This document shows, one piece after another, positions 29,633-38,284 of a stretch of 64,000 bases of DNA; the first letter of the stretch is position 1; the number at the start of each line of letters is the position of its first letter. The notes below the pieces were generated by a model. It was given only the letters and a program-made list of their open reading frames with translations. It did no database searches and was not told the origin of the DNA. The DNA lies in NCBI RefSeq assembly GCF_001425485.1, contig NZ_LMQW01000004.1, positions 1 to 64,000 of the forward strand. The letters run 5' to 3'. The stretch comes from Aureimonas sp. Leaf427 (GTDB lineage: Bacteria > Pseudomonadota > Alphaproteobacteria > Rhizobiales > Rhizobiaceae). Both the position numbers and the translations under genes were made by a program.

Positions 29633-30411
29633 GCGAGGCCCCCTCTCGCCGGCTTCGCCTCGTCGATACCGGCGGAGAGGGTCCGCCGGTCGTCCTCGTC
29701 CACGGCTTCGGCTCCGACCGCTTTTCCTGGCTCGCCAATCAGGCAGCGCTCCAGGCGTCGCACCGCGTCTACGCGCTGGACCTGCCCGGCCACGGCGCGG
29801 AGGCGCTCGCCGAGACCACGATGGAGGAGATCGCCGATCTCGTCGCCCGCTCGATCGAGGCCGAAGACCTCGGCACCGTCGACCTCGTCGGCCATTCGCT
29901 GGGCGCGGCGATCTGCATTCTCGTCGCCGCCTCCAAGCCTGATCTGGTGCGCCGCCTCGTCCTCATCGCGCCCGCCGGTCTCGGCCAGGGCGTCGATGCC
30001 GAATTCCTCGACCTCTACCCCAAGCTGACCGAGGCCGCGGATGCCGAGGCGCTTCTGCATCGCCTCGTGTCGCGCCCGCGCCTCATCAACAAACAGATGA
30101 TCGCGCATGTTCTTTCCCAGCTCGGCCAGCCCGGGCGCCGCGCGGCGCTGCAGACGGTCGCCGCCATGATCACGGCGGACGCCGCTTCCCTGGCTGCGGC
30201 GAGGGAGACGATCGCCGCCGGCCCGATGCCGCGCCTGACGATCTGGGGCTCCGCCGACCGCATCAACCCCGCCGACGAGACCGCGCTCGCCCGCTTCGGC
30301 GGCGAGACGCGCATCGTGGCCGGCGCGGGTCATCTGCCCCATGTGGAGAACGCGACCGAGGTGAATGGCTGGCTCGCGGCCTTCCTCGGCGATAGCGTCC
30401 TGCCGGCTTGA
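29629..30411 (+). CDS. Alpha/beta hydrolase, AcoC catalytic-domain-like
   Basis: This 260-residue alpha/beta hydrolase has an oxyanion region VVLVHGFGSDRFSW, nucleophile Ser in LVGHSLGAAI, an acid in IWGSADRINP and His in VAGAGHLPHVENA. In acetoin dehydrogenase E2 (AcoC) a lipoyl domain is fused to just such a hydrolase-fold domain that moves the acyl group to CoA. Here the two parts are separate, translationally coupled genes. A plain esterase role is the alternative. Confidence 0.82.
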   Translation: MSEAPSRRLRLVDTGGEGPPVVLVHGFGSDRFSWLANQAALQASHRVYALDLPGHGAEALAETTMEEIADLVARSIEAEDLGTVDLVGHSLGAAICILVAASKPDLVRRLVLIAPAGLGQGVDAEFLDLYPKLTEAADAEALLHRLVSRPRLINKQMIAHVLSQLGQPGRRAALQTVAAMITADAASLAAARETIAAGPMPRLTIWGSADRINPADETALARFGGETRIVAGAGHLPHVENATEVNGWLAAFLGDSVLPA

Positions 30412-30436
30412 CGGCTCCGGTGGCGAAGGAACGGCG

Positions 30437-31402
30437 ATGACGAAGCTGCGACGCGCGCAAGGCGTGCTCTCCGACGATGGCTCGCTCCGCCTGCGCGCAG
30501 CCTGGCTCTATTACAACCACAACCTCACGCAGAAGGACATTGCCGACCAGCTCGGCCTGTCCCGCACGACCGTCATCAAGCTCCTCGACGAGGCGCTGAA
30601 GCGCGGCGAGGTGCAGATCTGGATCAACGAGGGCGACCGGAGCTGCATCGAGCTCGCGCTGAAGCTGGAAAAGGCGCTGGGGCTGGACGAGGTCGTCGTC
30701 GTGCCGGGTTCGCCGGACGTGGCAGGCTCGGCACGCTCGGTGGGCCTTGCGCTCGGCAAGTTCCTGTCCGAGGCGATCGGCGACGGGACGATGGTCGGCG
30801 TCGGCTGGGGCCGCACGCTCAGCGCCTCGCTCGCCAGCTTCCGCTCGCCCCGGCGCGAGGGCGTCAAGGTCGTCTCGCTCCTCGGCGGGCTCATCGAGAC
30901 GCGCAGCGAAAATCCGATCGACTATTCCTGGCGGCTCGCGAGCCAGCTCGGCGCCGACTGCTACCTCTTTCCCGCCCCGCTTCTCGTGGATTCGCCGGAA
31001 ACCAAGGAGATTCTTCGCACGCGCTGCGGCCTCGACAAGATCGAGGTTCTGTCGCAATCGCTGGACATCGCGGTCTTCAGCGTCGGCGACGTCGGCCCGG
31101 ACGCCAGCTCTCTGTCGCGCGCCTTCGTCACGGAAGCGGAGTATCGCGAGATCGTCGCCAGCGGCGCGATCTGCGACCTCATGTGCAACTACCTCGACCG
31201 CGACGGACGCAGCGTCGATCATCCGATCAACGGGCGCGTCATGTCGGTGGACCTCGAACACCTCGCGACCGCCCAGCATATCGTCATCGCCTGCGGCGGC
31301 GCTGAACGGGCGGATGCGATCCTCGCCGCGATCCGCCGCGTCGGCTGCCACACGCTCTTCACCGACGAGGGCGCGGCGACCGCGCTCCTCCAGCGCATCT
31401 AA
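30437..31402 (+). CDS. SorC-family sugar-responsive regulator
   Basis: This 321-residue protein has a winged HTH (LYYNHNLTQKDIADQLGLSR, then TTVIKLLDEALKRGEVQI) and a C-terminal sugar-phosphate-binding domain (VGVGWGRTLSASLASF, then VVSLLGGLIETRSENPIDYS). SorC regulators respond to phosphorylated sugars or polyols. ATG at 30437 after GAAGGAACGGCG is chosen over the longer frame. It lies between the hydrolase and the FGGY kinase and probably binds the two palindromes in front of the E1 gene. Confidence 0.88.
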   Translation: MTKLRRAQGVLSDDGSLRLRAAWLYYNHNLTQKDIADQLGLSRTTVIKLLDEALKRGEVQIWINEGDRSCIELALKLEKALGLDEVVVVPGSPDVAGSARSVGLALGKFLSEAIGDGTMVGVGWGRTLSASLASFRSPRREGVKVVSLLGGLIETRSENPIDYSWRLASQLGADCYLFPAPLLVDSPETKEILRTRCGLDKIEVLSQSLDIAVFSVGDVGPDASSLSRAFVTEAEYREIVASGAICDLMCNYLDRDGRSVDHPINGRVMSVDLEHLATAQHIVIACGGAERADAILAAIRRVGCHTLFTDEGAATALLQRI

Positions 31403-31413
31403 CGGTCCGTCCC

Positions 31414-32883
31414 ATGTATCTCGGCATCGATGTCGGCACGACGGCCACCAAGGCGGTGCTTCTCGGCGGAGACCTCCGGCGCATCGCCACGGCCAGCGCG
31501 GTCTACGCGGCCGGCGAAAGCCGGCCCGGCATCAGCGAGATCGATCCAGACCTCTGGCTCGCCGCCGTCCGCGACGTGCTCGGCTGCCTCCGGGCCGAGG
31601 CCCCCGCCGCCTTCGCCGCGACGCGCGCCATCGGCCTGTCCGGCCAGATGCACTCGATCGTCGTCCTGGACGAGAACGAGCGCCCCTTGCGCCCCGCCAT
31701 TCTCTGGAACGACGGGCGCGGCGCGGGCCAGGCCCAGCGTCTCGCCGCCGATCTGCCGGGTCTTGCAGAGGCGACCGGCGTCCGTCCCATGGCGAGCTTC
31801 TCCGCGGCCAAGCTCCTCTGGCTCGCCGAAGAGGCGCCGGCCGATGTCGCGGCCCTTCGCCACATCCTTTGGGCGAAGGACTATGTTCGCCTCTGGCTGA
31901 CCGGCGAGCACGCGACCGACGTCTCGGATGCCGCCGGCGCTCAGCTTCTCGACGGCGCATCCCGAACCTGGTTCGAGCCCGTGCTGGACCGGCTCGCGCT
32001 CCCGTCCTCCGTCCTGCCGCGCCTTCTCGAAGGCTCCGACGTTTCCGGCCGCCTGAAGCGCGGGATCGCCGCCGAACTCGGCCTTTCCGCGGGCATTCCG
32101 GTCGCGGCGGGCGGCGGGGATGCCGCGACGGGCGCGCTCGGGCTCGGCTGCGTAAGGGAAGGCCAGTCCTTCATCTCGCTCGGCACGGGCGCCGTGCTCG
32201 TCACCGCCGAGACCACCTTCCGGCCCGCGCCGGCCTCGCTGCTCCACGCCTTCGCCCATTGCCTGCCCGGCCGCTGGTATCAGATGGCCGCCATGCTGAA
32301 CGGCGCGAGCTGCCTCGCTTTCGCCGCCGCGCTCTGCAACGAGCCGGATATCGAGGCGCTTCTGGCCCGCGCCGAAGCGCTCGGCCCCCTCCCCGGCCGC
32401 GTCCTCTTCCAGCCGTATCTGCGCGGCGAGCGCACGCCCCACAACGACATGGCCGCGCGGGGCGCCTTCGTCGGGCTCGATGCGGACTGCCGGTCCCCGG
32501 ACCTCGCCAAGGCGGTGCTGGAGGGCGTCGCCTTCTCGCTGCGCCAGGGCCTCGATCTCATGCGCGCGGCCGGCTCGGAGCCCGAAGGCGCGATCGGCCT
32601 CGTCGGCGGCGGCGCGCGGAGCCCCCTCTGGTGCCGCATCATCGCGACCGTGCTCGAACGCCCGCTGCATCTCGTCGGCGACGCCGATTTCGCGTCCGCC
32701 ATCGGCGCTGCCCGGCTCGGCGCCCTCGCCGATGGTCAGCCGCACGATCTCTGCACGGCGCCGGCTCCCGTCGACCGCATCGTCGAGCCCGATCCGAAAG
32801 GTGTCGCCGCCTATCGCTCGCGCTTTGCCGATTATCTCGAACTCTACCCCGCCCTGTCCGGCCTGCCCGCCGCTATCAGTTAG
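31414..32883 (+). CDS. xylB: FGGY-family carbohydrate kinase, xylulokinase-like
   Basis: This 489-residue protein starts YLGIDVGTTATKAVLL and has the xylulokinase-like IGLSGQMHSIVVLDEN, then the catalytic Asp in AAGGGDAATGALGLG and the signature LVGGGARSPLWCRIIATVL. It phosphorylates a ketose or polyol with ATP. Xylulokinases also accept 1-deoxyxylulose in E. coli, which is relevant because the same operon encodes an acetoin-cleaving-type enzyme. It is the last gene of the operon, 11 bp after the SorC gene. Confidence 0.87.
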   Translation: MYLGIDVGTTATKAVLLGGDLRRIATASAVYAAGESRPGISEIDPDLWLAAVRDVLGCLRAEAPAAFAATRAIGLSGQMHSIVVLDENERPLRPAILWNDGRGAGQAQRLAADLPGLAEATGVRPMASFSAAKLLWLAEEAPADVAALRHILWAKDYVRLWLTGEHATDVSDAAGAQLLDGASRTWFEPVLDRLALPSSVLPRLLEGSDVSGRLKRGIAAELGLSAGIPVAAGGGDAATGALGLGCVREGQSFISLGTGAVLVTAETTFRPAPASLLHAFAHCLPGRWYQMAAMLNGASCLAFAAALCNEPDIEALLARAEALGPLPGRVLFQPYLRGERTPHNDMAARGAFVGLDADCRSPDLAKAVLEGVAFSLRQGLDLMRAAGSEPEGAIGLVGGGARSPLWCRIIATVLERPLHLVGDADFASAIGAARLGALADGQPHDLCTAPAPVDRIVEPDPKGVAAYRSRFADYLELYPALSGLPAAIS

Positions 32884-32894
32884 GTCTTCGCCTA

Positions 32895-34370
32895 TTACTG
32901 GGCGAGGCGAACCTGGTTGATGGACCGAGCGATGCCGGAGAAGGCCGCCGTCAGCTTTGCCGCATCGTTTGCGTCGTAATAATGGGCCGTGTCGCTGGCG
33001 CAGCCCTTCAGGAGATCCTTTGCCTCCTGCTTCGTGACGGCGAAGGCGATCGAGTAGATTTCGATCCCGTTCTTCTTGGCATTCGTGCAGATATCGAGCG
33101 TGTCCTTGTTCACACTCTTGAACTGAGCGTCGGCCGTTTTCGAATCGAATTTGACATGCTTGCCCCGGCTGTCGTGAATCAGCGTGTTGTCGCCGTCGGT
33201 CATCAGGATCATGACCTTGCGCGGCATGAGGTTCTCCTCGTCGTACGGCTCGGCCTCTTCGAAAGGAGGCAGCGGCGAGAGCACGTTCAGTCCCCAGACA
33301 ACTCCCGAGGGGATATGCGTGTACGCCGCATAATCCTTCGACGTTTCATGCGTCATCGCGGCGACGCCCGCGAGAAGGGCGGGTCGGTCCTTCGTCAGCG
33401 AAATGATCGGACGGGCGCAGGTCTGCGATCGTTCGACGTAACCTGGATACTTGGACGCCGGCGATGCATCGCTCAACCGGAGCGACATCGACGTCCGCGT
33501 TCCGACGCAGCCCCAGAACTTGTAGGTCTTCGTCCAGGCGGACGTGCCCGTGCATTTCTGATCGTATTCATCTTCCTCGACCTCGAGAAGGCATTGATCG
33601 TCACAACTATAGGTTTCCGGGATGCCGTCTTTCACTGTGGTGCAAGTCTTCTGTGAGTACTTTTTGCAAACTTTTTTGGTCTTGCCTGTCTTGTAGCGAG
33701 GCTCGCAGACGCGGTCGCCCCCGCCGGTCTCCGTTCGCTCGGCAGCGTCGAGCGCCAGCCAGGAGGCCGACTTGTTGCCGACGCCGACATTGACGTGATC
33801 CGCATAGGGAACCAGTGCGATCGAAACGGTGCCCTCGTTGGACACAGGCACCAACGCCTCGACCAGGCTCTTGCCGGCCTTGCGCAAGGTCGCGATGCGC
33901 GTTTCGCCGGTGGACGGGTCGGGCACACCCATCGAGTAGGTGTTGTCCAGAACGAGCGCGACCTCAATCATCCGCTCCGGGGAGCGTTTGGCGACCGTCA
34001 TCGTCTCGAAGTCCATCTGCTCGAATTTCGCGAGCTTCATGAAGGTCGTCGGAAGGGAACCGGCGACACGGATGCTAACCTCATCGGACGTCGCGTCGAA
34101 ACTCGCGAGGGCGACGGATTCGATCGTGCGCATGTCGAGATTGTCGCGGATGAAGATCTCGGCCTGCTCGCGGAGCTTGCCCGTATCCTGCTCGATCGAG
34201 GCGGCGACGGCGAGCGCGGCCATATCGACGGCCTGCTGGAGGTGCGAGCGGGCCTTGTAGTAGCGCGCGCCGTCGATGCCCACTCCGACCGACAGAATGA
34301 GGGGAAGCGTCGCGATCGCGGCGACGAGAGCGAAGTTACCGCGCCGATCGTTCAAAAACGTTCGCAGCAC
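32895..34370 (-). CDS. TadG-like protein with von Willebrand A domain and Cys-rich insert
   Basis: This 491-residue protein starts with GTG at 34370 (ribosome site CAGGAG). A prepilin-like N-terminus FLNDRRGNFALVAAIATLPL is followed by one membrane helix and the Tad domain. A vWA domain starts at VALVLDNTYSMG (MIDAS DxxxS-like) and continues to MILMTDGDNT. Between them, around residues 240-320, lies a Cys- and Lys-rich insert with many cysteines (VCEPRYKTGKTKKVCKKY and following). TadG proteins anchor Flp pili or act in adhesion. No tad core genes are nearby, so this is an orphan set. Confidence 0.85.
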   Translation of the reverse strand: MLRTFLNDRRGNFALVAAIATLPLILSVGVGIDGARYYKARSHLQQAVDMAALAVAASIEQDTGKLREQAEIFIRDNLDMRTIESVALASFDATSDEVSIRVAGSLPTTFMKLAKFEQMDFETMTVAKRSPERMIEVALVLDNTYSMGVPDPSTGETRIATLRKAGKSLVEALVPVSNEGTVSIALVPYADHVNVGVGNKSASWLALDAAERTETGGGDRVCEPRYKTGKTKKVCKKYSQKTCTTVKDGIPETYSCDDQCLLEVEEDEYDQKCTGTSAWTKTYKFWGCVGTRTSMSLRLSDASPASKYPGYVERSQTCARPIISLTKDRPALLAGVAAMTHETSKDYAAYTHIPSGVVWGLNVLSPLPPFEEAEPYDEENLMPRKVMILMTDGDNTLIHDSRGKHVKFDSKTADAQFKSVNKDTLDICTNAKKNGIEIYSIAFAVTKQEAKDLLKGCASDTAHYYDANDAAKLTAAFSGIARSINQVRLAQ

Positions 34371-34423
34371 TGGGATGCTCCTGAGAAGGGGCTGGCGAGC
34401 AGGATGAGAGTGTGGGGGCGTCG

Positions 34424-34975
34424 CTACTTCGTGCAGTCCGCGCAGGCGACGGCCTTGCGCCCCCGAAATCGGCCTTGGGACTGCGCCGACAGGGGTATCT
34501 TCGAACGGATGACCATTTCCGAGAGCGGGCTGAAGTCGAGCAGGGAGTCGGTGACGACGAGCGTGTAGTCGCGAAGGTTTCGAAGGTTGGCGGGCAGCGT
34601 ATAGGGCTTGCCGGACGTGTAGCGCTCCAATCCGCGCGACACCGACCACGCGACCTTGGCGCTACCTGCCGCGTTGATCTCGACCGCGGTCACCCGAAGC
34701 TGAAGGGCGCTGCCATTGGGTGTCGCAAGGATCGCATCGGCGGCCTTGAACGTCTTGAGCACATTGTCCTTCGTCAGTTCCGATGCTTGCGTCACGAGAT
34801 CGTTGACGGACACGGTGGCGTTCTGGACCTTCTGGCTGACGACGATCGCCCGCGTCGTGTCCACCGCGCCGATGTAGAGGAACAGAAGAAAGGGTGCGAC
34901 GAGCGCGAATTCGACGGCGCCGGCTCCCGACCGGTCCCCAGCCCATCGCCTCGAACGGCGGAAGACGGGGGCCAT
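34424..34975 (-). CDS. TadE-like pseudopilin protein
   Basis: This 183-residue protein carries the TadE/TadG N-terminus RSGAGAVEFALVAPFLLFLY, a single membrane helix, and an extracytoplasmic beta-rich part with a C-terminal pair of cysteines (ACADC). It sits between the TadG-like gene and another TadE-like gene in the same direction and overlaps neither. It probably forms a surface complex with both. Confidence 0.85.
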   Translation of the reverse strand: MAPVFRRSRRWAGDRSGAGAVEFALVAPFLLFLYIGAVDTTRAIVVSQKVQNATVSVNDLVTQASELTKDNVLKTFKAADAILATPNGSALQLRVTAVEINAAGSAKVAWSVSRGLERYTSGKPYTLPANLRNLRDYTLVVTDSLLDFSPLSEMVIRSKIPLSAQSQGRFRGRKAVACADCTK

Positions 34976-35533
34976 TCAAAAAGGCTCCGCCTGGAAGACG
35001 GCGCTGGCGGACAAAAGATACTTGCCACCCGAGAGGTTCGACATGGACCCTTGGATCACGTTCGTGATCAGGGGCCATTCGTAGAAGGCCCGGAGAGCCA
35101 TGATCTGGCCCGCATTGCCGGGCTCGAACCGGAAACCCGTGACGTCGAGGGCGCCTTCCTTGATCGGGGCGGCTCGGGGGATCGAGTCGAAGTCCGAATA
35201 GGAGCGAAGATCGAACACGACCTTGTCGCAACTGAGAAGAACCCGAATTTCCCTGCACAAAGACTTCTTGAAGTCTCCGCTGCCGATATTGGTCTTCGTC
35301 ACCGTTCCGACCCGGACCGATCGTCCCGCGCGTTCGACCGCCTGTTCGAGCGTCATGTCTCCTACGAAGATCAGCGCCGTTTCCAAGATGGCGAACAGGA
35401 TCATGAAGAAAGGAACACCCAGCAAAGCGAACTCGATCGCCGCAACGCCCTTCCTGTTGCGCAAAAATGCTATTTTAGGACGCAGCTTCACCTTTGCCGC
35501 CATCATAGATGCGACATTCCAGCCAGTTCTCAC
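34976..35533 (-). CDS. TadE-like pseudopilin protein
   Basis: This 185-residue protein has the motif RKGVAAIEFALLGVPFFMIL followed by a membrane helix and an extracytoplasmic domain (LEQAVERAGRSVRVGTV). It is adjacent to the previous TadE-like gene with no gap. The first ten residues before MMAAKVKLRPK may not be translated, since internal Met codons at about residues 10-11 are possible starts. It is the first gene of the three-gene set. Confidence 0.85.
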   Translation of the reverse strand: MRTGWNVASMMAAKVKLRPKIAFLRNRKGVAAIEFALLGVPFFMILFAILETALIFVGDMTLEQAVERAGRSVRVGTVTKTNIGSGDFKKSLCREIRVLLSCDKVVFDLRSYSDFDSIPRAAPIKEGALDVTGFRFEPGNAGQIMALRAFYEWPLITNVIQGSMSNLSGGKYLLSASAVFQAEPF

Positions 35534-36224
35534 GACGGAACTCTTCTAACGATATTTAGATGGGGAGATAGATTATCTGGTATAGAAAGTAGGGGGCAGA
35601 GCTTAAGCCCGCCTTAAAGAAGCTGCCGTTGCGCAATAATTTTAGTAGCCGTCTCGTGTGATCACAACCTGACGGCGCGAGCTCGACCTCGGCAGGCGGC
35701 CACCGACCGGCTTCACGGCCGCGCCTTACGACGGATCTCAAGCAGTTTCGGCTCGATCGACGTCATCGCCGGCAGCGATCAGGCCGCGGGCGCAACAACG
35801 GAACGGTCTTCCTCTACGGCAATCTCGCAAGCGCCGCGGGCTGGTTTCGCCGCCAGACGAAGTGCGATTCACTGCCGCTGTCGGGATGCAGCTCTCTTGC
35901 GAACGAATCTGGATCGAGCGACGCGCGTTCGCCACGATGAATTCCATCCATCGCACGCCCTCCCCGACGTCCGCGACCGGCCTGCCGAAACGCCAAGTCC
36001 AGACGCGTCGCTCGGCCTCCTCCCGAGACAATCGCGTGGCGATCGGGAGGCGATCAACGTCGGATCACGCGCCTTCTCGATCGACTGCGTTCCTCGCCCA
36101 TGACGAATTCAGAGTTTCGCCGAGCCAGCCGTTGAGGTTCGCGGCCTAGAATTCGGCAGCCGCGCGTTTCCAATGCCAACGCCGATCGCCCCGAAGGCCC
36201 TCGCAAGCCGCGTGAAACCCGCCT
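35534..36224. other. 690-bp gap, nothing recognised
   Basis: Short frames on both strands (for example 35738-36031 minus and 35862-36149 plus) have no family resemblance and no clear ribosome sites. The stretch near 35,560-35,640 is richer in A and T and may carry the promoter of the leftward TadE operon. Remaining sequence could be a decayed gene, but I cannot identify it. Confidence 0.35.
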
Positions 36225-37085
36225 TCAGGCGCCCATCGTGGCGAAATGCGCCAGCATGCGCGAGGGGTCGGGTTCGAGGCCGGTGAAGTGCCGGAAGGCG
36301 CCGGCCGCCTGGAAGACGGCCATGCCGCCGCCGTCCACGGTCCGGCAGCCCTTGGCGCGGGCGACCTTGAGGAGTTCGGTCTCGAGGGGGAAGTAGACGA
36401 TCTCGGCCACGAAATGGCGGGCTTCGATGAGGGCCGGATCGAGCGGCAGGCCGGGATGGGCGGCCATGCCGGTCGGCGTGGCGTGGACGAGGCCGGTCGC
36501 CTCGCGCATCGAGCCCGGAAGGTCGCGGCCGGGCTCGACCAGCGCCCGGGGAAACTGGCGCGCCAGCTTCTCCGCCATCTGCTCGGCCCGCTCCTCGTCC
36601 CGGTCGAAGAGCGTGAGCCGCCGCGTTCCGAGCTGCAGCATGGCGCGCGCGACGGCGGCACCCGCGCCGCCCGCGCCGAGCTGCACGGCATGGGCGAGGT
36701 CGGCCCCCGGCAGGTTTCGGCGAAACCCTTCCGCAAAGCCCGAGCAGTCGGTGTTGTGGCCGGTGCGGCGCCCCTCCTCGAGGACGACCGTGTTCACCGC
36801 GCCGAGCGCCTCGGCCTCCGGCGACAGCGCGTCGAGCTCCTGAATCACGGCCTGCTTGGCGGGATGGGTGATGTTGACGCCGGCAAAGCCGCGCGCCTCG
36901 ACCTCCCGGAGGAGCGAGGGCAATGCGGAGAGCCCGACGCCCCGCCGATCGAGATCGATCAGCTCGTAGGACAAGGCAAGGCCGTTCGCGCTCGCCTCCG
37001 CCTCGTGGAGCGCCGGCGAGCGGGACAGCTGAATCCCGCTGCCGATCAGGCCGACCTGGATCGTGGTCTTGGAACTATCGAGCAT
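36225..37085 (-). CDS. Shikimate/quinate dehydrogenase, AroE-like
   Basis: This 286-residue NAD(P)-dependent dehydrogenase has the substrate-binding SRSPALHEAE, the catalytic Lys in VNITHPAKQAVIQ, the catalytic Asp in GHNTDCSGFAEG and the nucleotide-binding LGAGGAGAAVARAM. In biosynthetic AroE the first motif usually reads SxSxxxHN. Here Glu replaces Asn, as in catabolic quinate/shikimate dehydrogenase homologues. It follows the TRAP transporter genes, so it probably oxidises imported shikimate or quinate to the 3-dehydro form for QuiC. Confidence 0.87.
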   Translation of the reverse strand: MLDSSKTTIQVGLIGSGIQLSRSPALHEAEASANGLALSYELIDLDRRGVGLSALPSLLREVEARGFAGVNITHPAKQAVIQELDALSPEAEALGAVNTVVLEEGRRTGHNTDCSGFAEGFRRNLPGADLAHAVQLGAGGAGAAVARAMLQLGTRRLTLFDRDEERAEQMAEKLARQFPRALVEPGRDLPGSMREATGLVHATPTGMAAHPGLPLDPALIEARHFVAEIVYFPLETELLKVARAKGCRTVDGGGMAVFQAAGAFRHFTGLEPDPSRMLAHFATMGA

Positions 37086-37154
37086 GGCGCATGCCTTCGA
37101 TGACAGGAAAAGCGTCTCGGCGGCCGGTCGCGGCCGGCCGCCGTCGCGGATGGT

Positions 37155-38171
37155 TTACTGGGCCCCGCGCAGGGTCTTCAGCTGGGCGTTCAGAGCATCC
37201 ACGGTCTCGGCGCCGATCGTGTCGCGGAACTCGGCGACGACGGGCTCGACCGCCTTGCGGAAGGCGTCCAGCTTTTCAGGGCTGAGTTCCACGACCTCCA
37301 TGCCGCTCGCCGTGATCTCCGTGAGGAACCCGGCATTGGCCTCGCGCGAGACCTTGCGCTGGTAGTCCCGCGCCTCCGTCGCCGCGGCCTGGAGAAGCGC
37401 CTGCTCCTCGGGGTCGAGCTTGTCCCAGAAGACCTTCGAGACGAGGACGATCTGCGGATTGTACTGGTGGCCGGTGAGGGTCAGGTACTTCTGGACCTCG
37501 GTGAACTTGGCGTTGACGATGTTGGAGAGCGGGTTCTCCTGGCCGTCCACCGTGCCGGTCTCCAGCGCGCTGTAGAGTTCGGGATAGGGCAGCGGCACCG
37601 CATTGGCGCCGAGCGCGTTGAAGGTGGCGATCGGAACGGCCGACTGGACCGTGCGGATCTTGAGGCCGTTCACGTCCTCGACGCCGTTCACGGCATGGCG
37701 GTCGTTGGTGAGATGGCGGAAGCCGAGCTCCCAGAAGCCGAGGCCGACGAGGCGCTGCTCGGGCAGGCGGTTCATGAGGCCGGTGCCGACCTCGCCGTCC
37801 ATGACGGCATCGGCCTCTTCGGGGGTGCCGAACAGGAAGGGTAGATCGACGACGCCGAACTCCTTCACGGTGCCCGACAGGATGCCGGCGTTCATCACGC
37901 TCATCTCGACCGTGCCGCCCTGGATCGAGGCGAGCGTCTGCACGTCGCCGCCGAGCACGCCGCCGGGAAAGAGCTTCACGGTGATCTTGCCGCCGCTCTT
38001 CTCCTTCACGATCTCGGCGAAGCGCTCCATGCCGGTCACCTGCGGATGGCCCTTGGAGTTCTGGGCGGCGAACTTGATGGTACGCTCGCTGATCTCGGCA
38101 TGGCTCATGCCGGCCGAGGCGAGGATGGTGGCGAGGCCGAGTGCGGCCGCGAAGCCCTTGATCATGCGCAT
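37155..38171 (-). CDS. dctP: TRAP transporter substrate-binding protein DctP
   Basis: This 338-residue protein has a signal peptide ending near GMSHAEISE and the DctP pattern (KIRTVQSAVPIATFNALGAN, then LPYPELYSALETGTVDGQEN). The conserved Arg and Asn/Asp ligand positions bind carboxylates. It should deliver an organic acid, probably shikimate, quinate or a related hydroaromatic acid, to DctQM. The start at 38171 has GGGAGGA in front. Confidence 0.88.
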   Translation of the reverse strand: MRMIKGFAAALGLATILASAGMSHAEISERTIKFAAQNSKGHPQVTGMERFAEIVKEKSGGKITVKLFPGGVLGGDVQTLASIQGGTVEMSVMNAGILSGTVKEFGVVDLPFLFGTPEEADAVMDGEVGTGLMNRLPEQRLVGLGFWELGFRHLTNDRHAVNGVEDVNGLKIRTVQSAVPIATFNALGANAVPLPYPELYSALETGTVDGQENPLSNIVNAKFTEVQKYLTLTGHQYNPQIVLVSKVFWDKLDPEEQALLQAAATEARDYQRKVSREANAGFLTEITASGMEVVELSPEKLDAFRKAVEPVVAEFRDTIGAETVDALNAQLKTLRGAQ

Positions 38172-38284
38172 GATGGTTCCTCCCGAAGGGGACGGTCCTG
38201 CCGTCCTGGTGTGTGGCCCGAAGGCCTTGACGTCGCCCGCGCCTCCCGAGCGCGGACGGTGACGATGGAGATGTCCGGGCGCGG

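Noticed and set aside
30747-33656. 969-residue plus-strand frame over SorC, FGGY kinase and TadG
   Set aside because: It runs in the wrong frame through two recognised genes and opposite a third, and is Arg/Ser/Ala-rich nonsense.
35738-36149. Small frames on both strands in the gap before aroE
   Set aside because: No homology, no convincing ribosome sites, and mutual overlap.
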